DNA from: Gammaproteobacteria bacterium UBA7376
GTDB taxonomy: Bacteria > Pseudomonadota > Gammaproteobacteria > Pseudomonadales > Azotimanducaceae
NCBI GenBank assembly: GCA_002470275.1
Contig: DKNY01000052.1
Span: 4,997 to 68,996 of the forward strand
Direction: 5' to 3'
Length of the DNA: 64,000 nucleotides
This document shows, in pieces, positions 41,201 through 50,195 of the stretch. The position numbers and the translations under genes were made by a program. Each line of letters begins with the position of its first letter. Position 1 is the first letter of the stretch. Under the pieces are notes generated by a model that worked only from the letters and a program-made list of their open reading frames with translations, made no database searches and had not been told where the DNA came from.

Positions 41201-41983
41201 GTGATCGTCTTGTTGCATCGTCTTGGTTTAATCGGTGACGTCCATGCAGAGCACGAGCGACTCGCCGACTCCCTGGCCTTTCTGAGTTCGCAAAACGTTG
41301 ACGCCGTGTTGTGCACAGGAGACTTGGCCGACGGTCGAGGCTGTCTGGAGCAGACGTGCAGGCTCCTGCGTGATGCCGGCGCTCACGTGGTCCGAGGAAA
41401 CCATGATCGATGGCTGCTGAATCAGCAAACCCGCCATGTACCCAACGCACACCTCGTGGCCAACCTTTCCGCCGAGACCTTAGCCTACTTGGCCAGTCTG
41501 CCCCAGATCATTGAGCTACCCACGCCTCGGGGCACTCTCATTCTGTGTCATGGCATCTTGGAGGACGACATGGCTAAGGTGTGGCCAGGTTCTGAGCACA
41601 GTGAAAGCAAACGCTCGGAGAGCTTGGACGCCCTGCTGAACGGGCGTCAGGGTGGCCCCCGTTATTTGGTGAATGGCCACATGCACTATCGGACCTTGAT
41701 TGATTTCCCGTCGCTCCAGCTGATCAACGCGGGGACGCTGAGGGGACACTCCCCCGGCGTCGTGATTCTCGATATTCCGGCTGAGACTCTGTCCGGCTTC
41801 GACTATGTAGGCAACGAAGAACTGGTGTTGGGGCGCACGCTCACCCTGGCGGACGGACACGGGCGTCGGGTATGGGAGAGCACGGCCGCCTTCGACGGTG
41901 TATGGGACCCCATGACCTTACAGAAACGTCGACCAAATCAAGGCTCAGCTGAAAGCGCGCGCTACCCTCGTCAGACGGGTTGA
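41201..41983 (+). CDS. Calcineurin-like metallophosphoesterase
   Basis: A 260-residue protein with all metal-binding motifs of the superfamily in order: GLIGDVHAE (near 9–17), CTGDLADGR (near 38), RGNHDRW (near 65), LCHGILED (near 113) and NGHMHYRT (near 158). Such enzymes are usually two-metal phosphodiesterases or protein phosphatases; the YfcE/MJ0936-like short form here gives no clue to the substrate. The start is a GTG without a clear ribosome site. It diverges from the efflux operon, with 17 bases to the next gene. Confidence 0.85.
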   Translation: MIVLLHRLGLIGDVHAEHERLADSLAFLSSQNVDAVLCTGDLADGRGCLEQTCRLLRDAGAHVVRGNHDRWLLNQQTRHVPNAHLVANLSAETLAYLASLPQIIELPTPRGTLILCHGILEDDMAKVWPGSEHSESKRSESLDALLNGRQGGPRYLVNGHMHYRTLIDFPSLQLINAGTLRGHSPGVVILDIPAETLSGFDYVGNEELVLGRTLTLADGHGRRVWESTAAFDGVWDPMTLQKRRPNQGSAESARYPRQTG

Positions 41984-42000
41984 GAGCGACTGAGGCGACT

Positions 42001-42348
42001 ATGGAGCCTAAACCTGATATCGGCTTTAGCCACTTTTCTGCCGTGGATATGCGGGTAGGCACCGTAGAGAGGGCGGAGAGCTTTCCAGAAGCGCTCCGAC
42101 CCGCCCTCAAACTCTGGATCAATTTCGGTCCAACGATAGGGGTTCGCAAAAGCAGCGCTCAGATCACCGATCATTATTCGCCAGAACAACTGATTGGGCG
42201 TCAGGTGGTTGCGGTGATCAACTTTCCTCCCAAGCAAATTGGCCCCCTTATGAGCGAGTGCCTGATACTCGGTGCGGTAGGTGAGCAGGGCGACGTAGTC
42301 TTGCTGAGCACGGATTTCGAGATGCCCAACGGAAGCCCAATAGCCTAG
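42001..42348 (+). CDS. csaA: CsaA-like tRNA-binding-domain protein
   Basis: A 115-residue protein consisting of one EMAP-II-like OB fold, as in the export chaperone CsaA and the C-terminus of MetRS. Typical segments are FSAVDMRVGTVERAESFPEA near residue 12, INFGPTIGVRKSSAQITDHY near 40 and GRQVVAVINFPPKQIG near 66. I prefer the ATG at 42001; an in-frame TTG at 41980 overlaps the preceding stop. Whether it binds RNA or acts as a chaperone here is unknown. Confidence 0.88.
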   Translation: MEPKPDIGFSHFSAVDMRVGTVERAESFPEALRPALKLWINFGPTIGVRKSSAQITDHYSPEQLIGRQVVAVINFPPKQIGPLMSECLILGAVGEQGDVVLLSTDFEMPNGSPIA

Positions 42349-42394
42349 TTAAGGGCGGAACGCTTGGTTTAAACTTTAACGGCTACCAGCAGTT

Positions 42395-42413
42395 TCTGGC
42401 GGTCAACGCCAGA
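42395..42413 (+). other. Hairpin in the leader of the GMC gene
   Basis: TCTGGCG and CGCCAGA form a 7-base stem with a five-base loop, 28 bases before the ATG of the GMC oxidoreductase. There is no T run, so it is not a classic terminator. It could be a leader hairpin or the end of the csaA message. Confidence 0.35.
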
Positions 42414-42441
42414 GCCGCCCGGATGGAGGGGAAGGACAACT

Positions 42442-44082
42442 ATGGAAAGAGAAGCAGACTATATTATCGTCGGTGCAGGCAGCGCCGGATGCGTATTGGC
42501 TAATCGCCTTTCTGCGGACGGACAAAATCGCGTGCTGCTGCTGGAGGCGGGGGGCCGTGATGACAACCTGTTCATCAAAATGCCTGCGGGGTACGCCAAT
42601 TTGGTGCCCAAAAAGAACCGCAATAACTACGGCTTCGAGACTGAAGCCCAGCCTGGTTTCGGAAATAGGTCGCTGTACTGGCCTCGGGGGCGCGGATGGG
42701 GCGGATCCTCTTCTATCAACGCCATGGTGTATACGCGCGGACACAACGCGGACTATGACCAATGGTCGCAGCTGGGCAACAAAGGGTGGTCCTACGCTGA
42801 GGTCCTGCCTTACTTTAAGCGTGCAGAATCCTTTGATGGCGAGGGCGATCAGGACTACCACGGATTTGATGGCCCGCTGCACGTTAAAAAAGCCGATCGA
42901 ACCGATGACATTTTGCTAGACCGCTTCGTCCAGGCAGGCGGCCAAGCCGGATTCCCAATTACGGAAGACTTCAACGGGCGACAGCAGGAAGGCTTTAGCC
43001 GCTACGAACACACCATTCAGGGGAACCAGCGCTGCAGTGCGTCCAGGGCCTATCTTCATCCGGCAAAGGATCGCGCAAATCTGTCGATCCTCTCCCATGC
43101 CGCCGTACACCGGATTCTATTGGACAAACAGCGAGCAGATCGGCTGGAGGTCTCGGTCAAGGGTGAGATGATCACGCTCACCGCACACAAGGAAATTATC
43201 CTCAGCGCTGGCGCCATCAACTCACCCCAGATTTTGCTCCGCAGTGGGATTGGGCCTAGGGAAGAGATTCTGCCTCATGGGATTGCCATAGCCCACGAGC
43301 TGCCCGGCGTAGGGCGTAACCTTCAAGACCATGTGGGTGTGGTGAGCCAGTTCGCCGCTTTACGGCCGGTAACCTTGGCGCGTTCGGCCACGCTCTGGCG
43401 ACGGACTCTGACGGGTATGCGTTACCTGTTCAACGGCAGCGGTGACGCCGGATATCCGCCAACCGCCGGGGGCGCATTTTTTAAGAGTCAGCCAGATAAA
43501 GAGATTCCCGACATGCAAATCCACTACGTCTCCATCGCCATGAGCGATGTTCATGGTCGTGCTGGCGTTTCTCCTAAACATGGTTTTTCGAGCATCGTCT
43601 ACTGCTGTCGGCCCCAGAGTAGAGGGCATCTCAGCCTCAGGGACGGCACCCCTAATTCCGACCCGGCCATCTTCCCGAATTACTTTGATGTAGAGCAGGA
43701 CCTCATCGACACCCGGAACGGGTTTCGGGAGACCCGGCGCGTCTTTATGCAGCAGGCCTTTGACGACTATCGCGGTGCACAGCTGAAGCCCGGCCCTGAA
43801 GTTGACGTAGACAACGATGACGAACTCGACGCCTGGATTCGCCATACCGGAGAAACGCTCTATCACCCGATTGGCACCTGCAAAATGGGCAGTGATCCGA
43901 TGGCCGTAACTAACGAACATGGTCAGGTGCACGGCCTGCCCGGCCTGCGGGTGGTTGATGCGTCGATCATGCCCACCCTCATCGGCGGCAACACCAACGC
44001 ACCAACGATCATGATGGCGGAGAAGATTTCTGACCACATCATGGGCCGAGCGGCACTGGCCGCTGAAGCCTGGGTCGCGTGA
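42442..44082 (+). CDS. GMC-family FAD-dependent oxidoreductase (choline-dehydrogenase-like)
   Basis: Oxidises an alcohol using FAD. The 546-residue protein has the N-terminal dinucleotide loop (VGAGSAGCVLANRLS, near 9–23) with LLLEAGG after it, the GMC signature GRGWGGSSSINAMVYTRG near 84–101, SAGAINSPQILLRSGIG near 254–270, and the catalytic His and Asn in HPIGTCKMG (near 475) and GGNTNAP (near 517). BetA-type choline dehydrogenases look alike, but no betaine aldehyde dehydrogenase or betI is nearby, so the substrate is probably another primary or secondary alcohol. It overlaps the DUF1800 gene by 4 bases. Confidence 0.9.
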   Translation: MEREADYIIVGAGSAGCVLANRLSADGQNRVLLLEAGGRDDNLFIKMPAGYANLVPKKNRNNYGFETEAQPGFGNRSLYWPRGRGWGGSSSINAMVYTRGHNADYDQWSQLGNKGWSYAEVLPYFKRAESFDGEGDQDYHGFDGPLHVKKADRTDDILLDRFVQAGGQAGFPITEDFNGRQQEGFSRYEHTIQGNQRCSASRAYLHPAKDRANLSILSHAAVHRILLDKQRADRLEVSVKGEMITLTAHKEIILSAGAINSPQILLRSGIGPREEILPHGIAIAHELPGVGRNLQDHVGVVSQFAALRPVTLARSATLWRRTLTGMRYLFNGSGDAGYPPTAGGAFFKSQPDKEIPDMQIHYVSIAMSDVHGRAGVSPKHGFSSIVYCCRPQSRGHLSLRDGTPNSDPAIFPNYFDVEQDLIDTRNGFRETRRVFMQQAFDDYRGAQLKPGPEVDVDNDDELDAWIRHTGETLYHPIGTCKMGSDPMAVTNEHGQVHGLPGLRVVDASIMPTLIGGNTNAPTIMMAEKISDHIMGRAALAAEAWVA

Positions 44083-45911
44083 AAAAACCTCGAAACCCAG
44101 TGCTGGCGGCTGCCGCTAGAAACCTGGCCTTGGCCGCAACGCTGTTTATCCAGGGGGCCGTCTGGGCGAACCAAACCCCGGATGGGGCCCTGGACCTGAG
44201 GCCCATCGACCATGCCAGCTGGGGAATAAAGGCCGCCCGACACCTTTACGAGCGGGCCGGTTTTGGCGCGTCGGCCCACGAAGTCGAGGCATTATCTCGC
44301 CTCGGTCCGGAAACGGCGGTGAAACGCTTTCTGATGGCGACCGAGAACTCTGCCCAATCTCCAGACTTTCAGCACTCAGGCATCTTTGATGACAGCTTGG
44401 ATCCGTTCCCTGCAAGTCGGCCTGCGGCAACCCTGTTGGCAAAGCGCCAGGGACACGCCCTGGGCGTCAGCGTAAAACCCGGCGGCAATCGACCGCTACA
44501 GCCCGTAGTAGACCGGTTTTTTTATTGGTTGAGAGCCAGTCGGTTAGAGACAGACCGCGTAGCCTACTGGTGGGGCAATCGCATGCTAACGTCGCCCTAC
44601 GCCCTGAGGGAGAAGATGGCGCTCTTTTGGCATGGGCACTTTGCGGCCAACGAAGACAAGGTGCGCGACTATCGAAAGATGTTGCGCCAGGTGCAGCTTT
44701 TCCAACGCCTGGGAACCGAAAATTTTCGGGACCTGCTGCTTGCTGTAGCAAAGGACCCGGCGATGTTGGTCTTTCTTGATGCCGGGGTAAATACCAAGGC
44801 GGCGCCGAACGAGAACTTTGCCCGCGAAATCGTGGAACTCTTTACCATGGGCGTGGGTGAGTACGGGGAAGAGGATGTACGCCAGGCGGCCAGGGCCTTC
44901 ACCGGCTGGTCGGTCAAGGGCCTTGAGTTCTATGTTGACCCCGCCCTGCACGACGAGGGTGAAAAAACGTTTCTTGGACGCAGCGGCCGCTTTGATGGTG
45001 AAGAGATCATTGATCTGATTTTGGATCAGCCTGTCACCGCGACCTTTATTGCCACGAAACTATATCGTTATTTTGTGTACGACCAGCCCTCGGCGGCCGC
45101 GCAACGGCAGTTAGGACAGCTGCTGACCGTCCTTGACTACGATATTGGCGAATTTTTGGGCGTGCTCTTCCGCTCTCGGGATTTCTATCAACATCAGGGC
45201 AGCCACATCAAGAGCCCGATGGAGCTGGTGATCTCAACCTATCGCAAGCTGGGCCTCGACGCGCTGCCCGGCGTGCCGGACTTCAATCTGGCCACAGAGC
45301 GCCTGGGACAGCGCCTGCTGCATCCGCCCACCGTGGCGGGCTGGTCTCAGGGACGCAGCTGGATAACTCCCTCGCTGCTCTTTGAGCGCGGCAATTTCAT
45401 TCTGGACGTCCTGTCACCTGATATCGGCTTCATCCCGCCAGACCGGTTTCCCTCACTGACCCCCGAGGTCGCCAGGGTGCAGCAGCGTCTTCGTCAGGGG
45501 ATGTCCGTATCCGAAGCCACTCGTCCCACCGGCATCGCGGAGGGGGCCAACATGGCCCAGTCAAATAGAATGGCGGATGCAGACGAGGCCTTTAATACGC
45601 GGCTTGGCAGCATGCGAGGCTGGCAAATGGCCCTGCAGCGCGTCAAACCTATTTCGCGGCATACCGCATCCCTGAGCTTGACCGAGCAGGTGATGCAGGC
45701 CGGGTGCCAGACGCCGGACGACGTCGTCGCATATTTTGAGGACCGCTTTTTCAGCATTCCTATCTCTCAACCAGTACGTCAGACCATAGCGGAACAATTC
45801 GCCACCGAGGTTGGGACACAGGAGGTGCGAGCAGCGGCCTCCTACATGGAAGAGGCCCTTAGATCGTTGCTGCATACCTTGCTGAGTCAACCGGAATATC
45901 AGCTGGGCTAG
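44079..45911 (+). CDS. DUF1800 exported protein
   Basis: A 610-residue protein of the DUF1800 family, which is widespread in marine bacteria and has no settled function. A signal segment is visible (LAAAARNLALAATLFIQGAVWAN, cut near residue 31 after AVWA, shown here only in part). Family segments are AARHLYERAGFGAS near 48, WWGNRMLTSPYALREKMALF near 165 and NENFAREIVELFTMGVG near 245. The start is a GTG whose bases overlap the stop of the GMC gene (GTGA). A DUF1501 gene follows after 29 bases, the usual pairing. Confidence 0.88.
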   Translation: MKKPRNPVLAAAARNLALAATLFIQGAVWANQTPDGALDLRPIDHASWGIKAARHLYERAGFGASAHEVEALSRLGPETAVKRFLMATENSAQSPDFQHSGIFDDSLDPFPASRPAATLLAKRQGHALGVSVKPGGNRPLQPVVDRFFYWLRASRLETDRVAYWWGNRMLTSPYALREKMALFWHGHFAANEDKVRDYRKMLRQVQLFQRLGTENFRDLLLAVAKDPAMLVFLDAGVNTKAAPNENFAREIVELFTMGVGEYGEEDVRQAARAFTGWSVKGLEFYVDPALHDEGEKTFLGRSGRFDGEEIIDLILDQPVTATFIATKLYRYFVYDQPSAAAQRQLGQLLTVLDYDIGEFLGVLFRSRDFYQHQGSHIKSPMELVISTYRKLGLDALPGVPDFNLATERLGQRLLHPPTVAGWSQGRSWITPSLLFERGNFILDVLSPDIGFIPPDRFPSLTPEVARVQQRLRQGMSVSEATRPTGIAEGANMAQSNRMADADEAFNTRLGSMRGWQMALQRVKPISRHTASLSLTEQVMQAGCQTPDDVVAYFEDRFFSIPISQPVRQTIAEQFATEVGTQEVRAAASYMEEALRSLLHTLLSQPEYQLG

Positions 45912-45940
45912 ACCTAGATAAGCGTAGAGGAGAAAACCCA

Positions 45941-47152
45941 ATGAAGCGTCGTCTTTTGCTCCAGGGGCTAGCAGGTCAGGGGGTCCTTGGGCCCTTGCTT
46001 GTTGGTGCCCTCCCAGGTGCCTGGGCGGGGGATATCCAGGCGTCTGAACGAACGCCGATTCTCGTAGTGCTTGAAATGACCGGGGGCAACGATGGGTTAA
46101 ATACCGTCGTCCCTCACGGGGATGACGAGTACTATCGTCTGCGTCCAAAGATCGGAATACCGCGCAGGGACTTATTGCCTCTGGACGACCATTTTGGCTT
46201 AAATCCCGGCATGAGCGGTCTCCATCGGCTGTGGCAGCAGGACCAGCTGGCCCTGGTCCACGGTTGCGGGTACGACAATCCCTCCTATTCCCACTTCACC
46301 TCTATGGCCTACTGGCATACCGGCGTACCCAACGGTGGAGATGAATTCGGATGGCTGGGTCGCGTAGCGGATGCCATGCCTGGCAGCGGATCAGGCGAAC
46401 GCATCGTGGGCGTAGGATCCCATCAAAGCCTTGCCCTCAAAAGCCGACGGCACAGTGCCGTGGTCTTTGATGACCCCCTGCGCTTTGCGCGTCAGGGTTG
46501 GCCGAACCGTGTAGAGCAAAGCCACGGCGAGCAGGGGGGTACCTCGGCCGCTGCCAGTCCCTCCAATGCAGACTTCTTGCGCGCTACCGCAGCCAGCGCC
46601 CGTTCCTCCTCAGAGGTCATCCGACGAGCGTGGCAGGCCTATCAGCCCCAAGTTGACTATGGCCTGGTGCCGATGGACTTACCCAAGATAGCGGCGTGTA
46701 TCAAGGCCAAGCTCCCCACCCAGCTCTATCACGCCTCGGTGCGGAACAACGCCTTTGATACCCATGTTCAGCAGCCGGCTCTGCACAGGAGACTCCTCTC
46801 CTATGTATCGGATGCGGTCTCTGGCTTTATTCAGGAAATGAAGCTCATCGGACAGAGCGATCGAGTGGTCGTTCTGATGTATTCCGAGTTTGGTCGGCGG
46901 CCCATGGAGAACGCTAACCTGGGCACCGATCACGGCAGCGCCAATCTGATGTTGGTAGCCGGTGAACCCGTACAGGGAGGGCATTATGGCGTACCGCCCA
47001 CTCTAAGGGGACTGGGTGAGGGCGATAACGTAGCCCACAGCGTAGACTTTCGACAGATCTATGCGACGGTGATCCAGGGCTGGTTAGGGCTACCTGCTGA
47101 GGCCGTGCTGGGTGCGCGCTTCAGGCCGCTTCCGATTTTCGGAAGGGCCTGA
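45941..47152 (+). CDS. DUF1501 protein, Tat-type exported
   Basis: A 403-residue member of the DUF1501 family, which belongs to the alkaline-phosphatase/sulfatase fold group. The N-terminus MKRRLLLQGLAGQG followed by a hydrophobic run to AWAGD looks like a twin-arginine signal. Conserved parts are LEMTGGNDGLNTVVP near 44–58, GCGYDNPSYSHFTS near 109 and LGTDHGSANLMLVAG near 327, with residues that would bind metal in related enzymes. AGAGGAG lies before the ATG. The family is nearly always encoded next to DUF1800; the substrate is unknown. Confidence 0.88.
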   Translation: MKRRLLLQGLAGQGVLGPLLVGALPGAWAGDIQASERTPILVVLEMTGGNDGLNTVVPHGDDEYYRLRPKIGIPRRDLLPLDDHFGLNPGMSGLHRLWQQDQLALVHGCGYDNPSYSHFTSMAYWHTGVPNGGDEFGWLGRVADAMPGSGSGERIVGVGSHQSLALKSRRHSAVVFDDPLRFARQGWPNRVEQSHGEQGGTSAAASPSNADFLRATAASARSSSEVIRRAWQAYQPQVDYGLVPMDLPKIAACIKAKLPTQLYHASVRNNAFDTHVQQPALHRRLLSYVSDAVSGFIQEMKLIGQSDRVVVLMYSEFGRRPMENANLGTDHGSANLMLVAGEPVQGGHYGVPPTLRGLGEGDNVAHSVDFRQIYATVIQGWLGLPAEAVLGARFRPLPIFGRA

Positions 47153-47173
47153 GTACACGCGCTGTTTGGGGGT

Positions 47174-48442
47174 CTACCAGAGGTCGTACTTCTGCAGTTC
47201 CGCTCGACCAACCACCATATGATGGACTTCATCAGGTCCATCCGCGAACCGTAGATGACGCATATCCGTATACATGGTGCCCAGGGGCGACCACTGAGAA
47301 ATACCGGTAGCGCCGTGCATCTGGATGGCCTGATCGATGATCGTGCAGACCTTCTCCGGCACCATAGCCTTTACCGCGCTGACGTAGACTCGCGCCTCCT
47401 TGTTTCCAAGTACGTCCATGGCCTTGGCGGCCTGTAGCACGGCGAGGCGCATGGCGTTGATCTCGATCCGCGCACGGGAGATGACCTCGATATTCTTACC
47501 CAGCTTGGCGATAGGTTTGCCGAAGGCAACTCGGGTGCCGGATCGTTTCACCATCAGTTCAAGCGCCTTCTCAGCTTTGCCGATAGAGCGCATGCAGTGG
47601 TGAATTCGTCCGGGTCCGAGACGAACCTGAGAAATCTCAAAGCCGCGTCCCTCACCCAACAGAATGTTTTCCTTGGGAACCCGCACGTTGTTGAAGCGAA
47701 TATGCATATGTCCGCGAGGCGCATGGTCCTCGCCAAACACCTGCATGCCCTCCAGAATCTCGACGCCCTCGGTGTCCTTGGGCACCAAGATTTGTGACTG
47801 CTGTCTGCTCGGCGCAGCGTCTGGGCTGGTTTTCACCATGGTGATCAGAATTTTGCAGCGGGGGTCGCCTGCACCACTGATGTAATATTTTTCGCCGTTG
47901 ATTACCCAGTCATCGCCGTCAAGCACTGCACTGGTACTGATGTTTTTGGCGTCAGAGGAGGGCAGGCTGGGTTCGGTCATGGCGTAGGCGGAACGAATCT
48001 CACCGTTGAGCAGCGGCTTCAGCCATTGCTCTTTCTGCTCTGGCGTCCCCACACGCTCAAGCACCTCCATGTTGCCGGTGTCTGGCGCACTGCAGTTCAG
48101 CGTTTCAGAGGCCAGTGCCTCCTTGCCCAGCTCCGCAGCGATATAGGCATAGTCGAGGTTGCTCAGACCCTGACCGGTTTCGTCGTCGGGTAGAAAGAAA
48201 TTCCAAAGCCCGGATGCCTTGGCCTTATCCTTGGCCCCTTCAAGAAGCTCAAGCTGGCGCGGATGCCAACTCCAGCGGTCGGTCTTTTCCTGCTCAAGCG
48301 CCCGGAATTCTTCGGTAATGGGTTTAACGTTCGTGTCGATATGGTGCTGGACTGCATCCATTAGCGGGTGCGCCTCAGCGGACATCCCCAGTTCGAAAAG
48401 ATCGCTATCTAAATCTACGGCCTCGCTCATGCTCTGCTCCAT
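47174..48442 (-). CDS. Acyl-CoA dehydrogenase (ACAD10/11-like)
   Basis: A 422-residue flavoprotein that introduces a double bond into an acyl-CoA. The order of segments is standard: SAYAMTEPSLPSSDAKNIST near residue 150, where FAD and substrate bind, YYISGAGDPRCKILITMVKT near 186, VRLGPGRIHHCMRSIGKAEKAL near 285 and QMHGATGISQWSPLGTMYTDM near 375. The longer N-terminus and the DPRCK element resemble the ACAD10/ACAD11 group, which acts on long or modified chains. It converges on the DUF1501 gene. No thiolase or hydratase is nearby, so the acyl chain cannot be named. Confidence 0.9.
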   Translation of the reverse strand: MEQSMSEAVDLDSDLFELGMSAEAHPLMDAVQHHIDTNVKPITEEFRALEQEKTDRWSWHPRQLELLEGAKDKAKASGLWNFFLPDDETGQGLSNLDYAYIAAELGKEALASETLNCSAPDTGNMEVLERVGTPEQKEQWLKPLLNGEIRSAYAMTEPSLPSSDAKNISTSAVLDGDDWVINGEKYYISGAGDPRCKILITMVKTSPDAAPSRQQSQILVPKDTEGVEILEGMQVFGEDHAPRGHMHIRFNNVRVPKENILLGEGRGFEISQVRLGPGRIHHCMRSIGKAEKALELMVKRSGTRVAFGKPIAKLGKNIEVISRARIEINAMRLAVLQAAKAMDVLGNKEARVYVSAVKAMVPEKVCTIIDQAIQMHGATGISQWSPLGTMYTDMRHLRFADGPDEVHHMVVGRAELQKYDLW

Positions 48443-48568
48443 TCTTGATGATGGCGTGTTTTAACGTCTGAATGGGGTTTGAGCAAGCATCGAATTTGCA
48501 GGCAATCAGGTGGCGACAGAGGGCACGAAGCTAGAAATCATATTGATTCTGGGTGTGGGAGAAGGTCG

Positions 48569-49296
48569 ATGAAGAAGGGCGGCTGTGTCGGATTATTGCG
48601 GTTACCGCTGGGTTTTGGAGCGATGGCCGAAAACCCTAAAAGGCTGTGCTCAACCTCGAGCAAATTCCTGCCGCGTTGGGTTGGGACTTTAGCAAGGCGG
48701 TCCTTAGGTCAGAACAAGTGGCCGGCGGGCTGTCAGTTTGATTTGGCACGGGCGGCAATATCGCTTTGTCTCTTGGCGAAGAAAGCCTGATCGTTGACAA
48801 CCCTTTCCCACTGATCGTGGACAAGGTCGACACTGAGACAGCAACCCTATCCGAATAACGCTCAACCCCCGCTCACCTACAGCGGCGGTATGCAAACCCA
48901 TTTTGACGGGACTGCAATCCACCAGCCGCATTTTTTTCGCCGCACAGACTGCTGGAGACACTGAGGGAATCTTTGGGGCGCAGAAGGCCATCCACCTTGG
49001 CGATGCGTTGAAAACACCGGCTATCCCTTCGCTGAGGTTGATAGCGGCGGTGACCTCAACGAGAGGATTAACTACCGTGAAAAAATCCTGGCTGCGATTG
49101 GCAATCATGCCATCGTGATCCCGTAACGGATTCAACTGCCTTGAGCCGCTATCTCTACAGGCTCAAGACCATCAGATTCCGCCTCGCGGCCTCGAGCGCC
49201 CAGGGCCCGCTCGGGGACGTCACCGCTGATTTGGATCAGGTCTATGGATTGAAGCGCAAATCCTCGGGCTTCGTGAACCCGTCGATACCAGCCTGA
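48569..49296 (+). pseudogene. Decayed metallo-beta-lactamase-fold hydrolase gene
   Basis: Reading across frames recovers one protein of the exported MBL-fold type. An ATG at 48569 after GGAGAAGGTCG opens a signal-like start (MKKGGCVGLLRLPLGFGAMA). A frameshift near 48640 leads to FSKAVLRSEQVAGGLSV, an in-frame TGA at 48739, then FGTGGNIALSLGEESLIVDN, ending at TAA 48856. Next come LTYSGGMQTHFDGTAIH (frame +2, 48875 on), AGDTEGIFGAQKAIHLGD (frame +3, to about 49010), YPFAEVDSGGDLNERI (frame +2, to TAA 49124) and YLYRLKTIRFRLAA to a TGA at 49294. The stretch that should hold the HxHxDH metal site is deleted. The order of pieces fits the family, so decay of a single gene is the simplest reading. 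Confidence 0.75.
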
Positions 49297-49339
49297 CCCA
49301 GGGGGCAAGGTTGGGGGGTGGTGGTGCCTCCCCCTAGTC

Positions 49340-50113
49340 TTACTCCGCGGGATCGACGGAACGTTTGCGAAGGCGGCGCATGCCCAGCAACCAGCGGTCC
49401 ACGTTATCGCCCTTACGGCGCACGTATTCTTCCACTTCGGGATGGGGCAGTACGTGAAACCGCTCCTCACGCATGGTTTCAACGACGGTTGCCGCAAGCT
49501 GCTCTGGTTCTATGATGCCATCGGTCTGACCATCGCCTAAACGGCGGGGCGCCATTGCGGTGTTGACACCTTGAGGGCAGAGAACAGAGACGCGAATGCC
49601 GTCGTCCGCATGGGTGATCGAAATAAACTCCGCTAGCTTTATGGCTGCAGCCTTGGTGACGGTATAGGGACCAGAGCCCAGAGCCGCGAGCAATCCCGCC
49701 GCTGAGGCAGTGTTGAGCAGATACCCTTGCCCACGTTCGATCATCCCCGGAAGGACGGCGCGGGCAGCATACAGGTGCGACATCACGTGGAGTTCCCACT
49801 GGATTTGCCACACGTCGTTAGCGGCGTCGGTCAACAGGCCCTCACTGGTAGCGCCCGCGTTGGAGCAAAAAACATCCACTCGGCCATACTGAGCCACCGT
49901 GGCATCAACCAAGGCCTGAACCGCTTCTTCATTCGTCACATCACAGGGCATGCCGCTGCAGCCGATTTCTCTGGCAGCCTGGTCAACGGCTCCCGCGTTC
50001 AGGTCGGCAAGCATAATACCGCTCGCGCCCTCGGCTAAAAACGCCCTGGCCAAGGCCCGACCGATGCCACCGCTGCCGCCAGTGATCACGATGACCTTAT
50101 CTCTCATCTCCAT
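49340..50113 (-). CDS. Short-chain dehydrogenase/reductase
   Basis: A 257-residue classical SDR that interconverts an alcohol and a ketone with NAD(P). It has the cofactor loop TGGSGGIGRALA near 11–22, NAG (SNAGATSEG) near 86, and the catalytic Ser and YxxxK (NTASAAGLL near 137, YTVTKAA near 150). A ribosome site GAGGAG precedes the ATG at 50113. It diverges from a phytanoyl-CoA dioxygenase relative across 82 bases, which must hold both promoters. The substrate is unknown; an alcohol in the same catabolic route as the BVMO operon is possible. Confidence 0.9.
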   Translation of the reverse strand: MEMRDKVIVITGGSGGIGRALARAFLAEGASGIMLADLNAGAVDQAAREIGCSGMPCDVTNEEAVQALVDATVAQYGRVDVFCSNAGATSEGLLTDAANDVWQIQWELHVMSHLYAARAVLPGMIERGQGYLLNTASAAGLLAALGSGPYTVTKAAAIKLAEFISITHADDGIRVSVLCPQGVNTAMAPRRLGDGQTDGIIEPEQLAATVVETMREERFHVLPHPEVEEYVRRKGDNVDRWLLGMRRLRKRSVDPAE

Positions 50114-50195
50114 GCTTGCTCTCCTCAGCTCTGCGAAAAAGCGGCATTATAGCTATATTATGCGGAGCGTCGCCGAAATGATGAGGGGGAGGGTG

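Noticed and set aside
42442..44082. Glycine-betaine synthesis from choline
   Set aside because: The GMC enzyme resembles BetA, but betB, betI and choline transporters are absent nearby.
48443..49340. Insertion sequence or phage remnant in the gene-poor stretch
   Set aside because: No inverted ends, target duplication or transposase pieces; the fragments fit a single MBL-fold gene.
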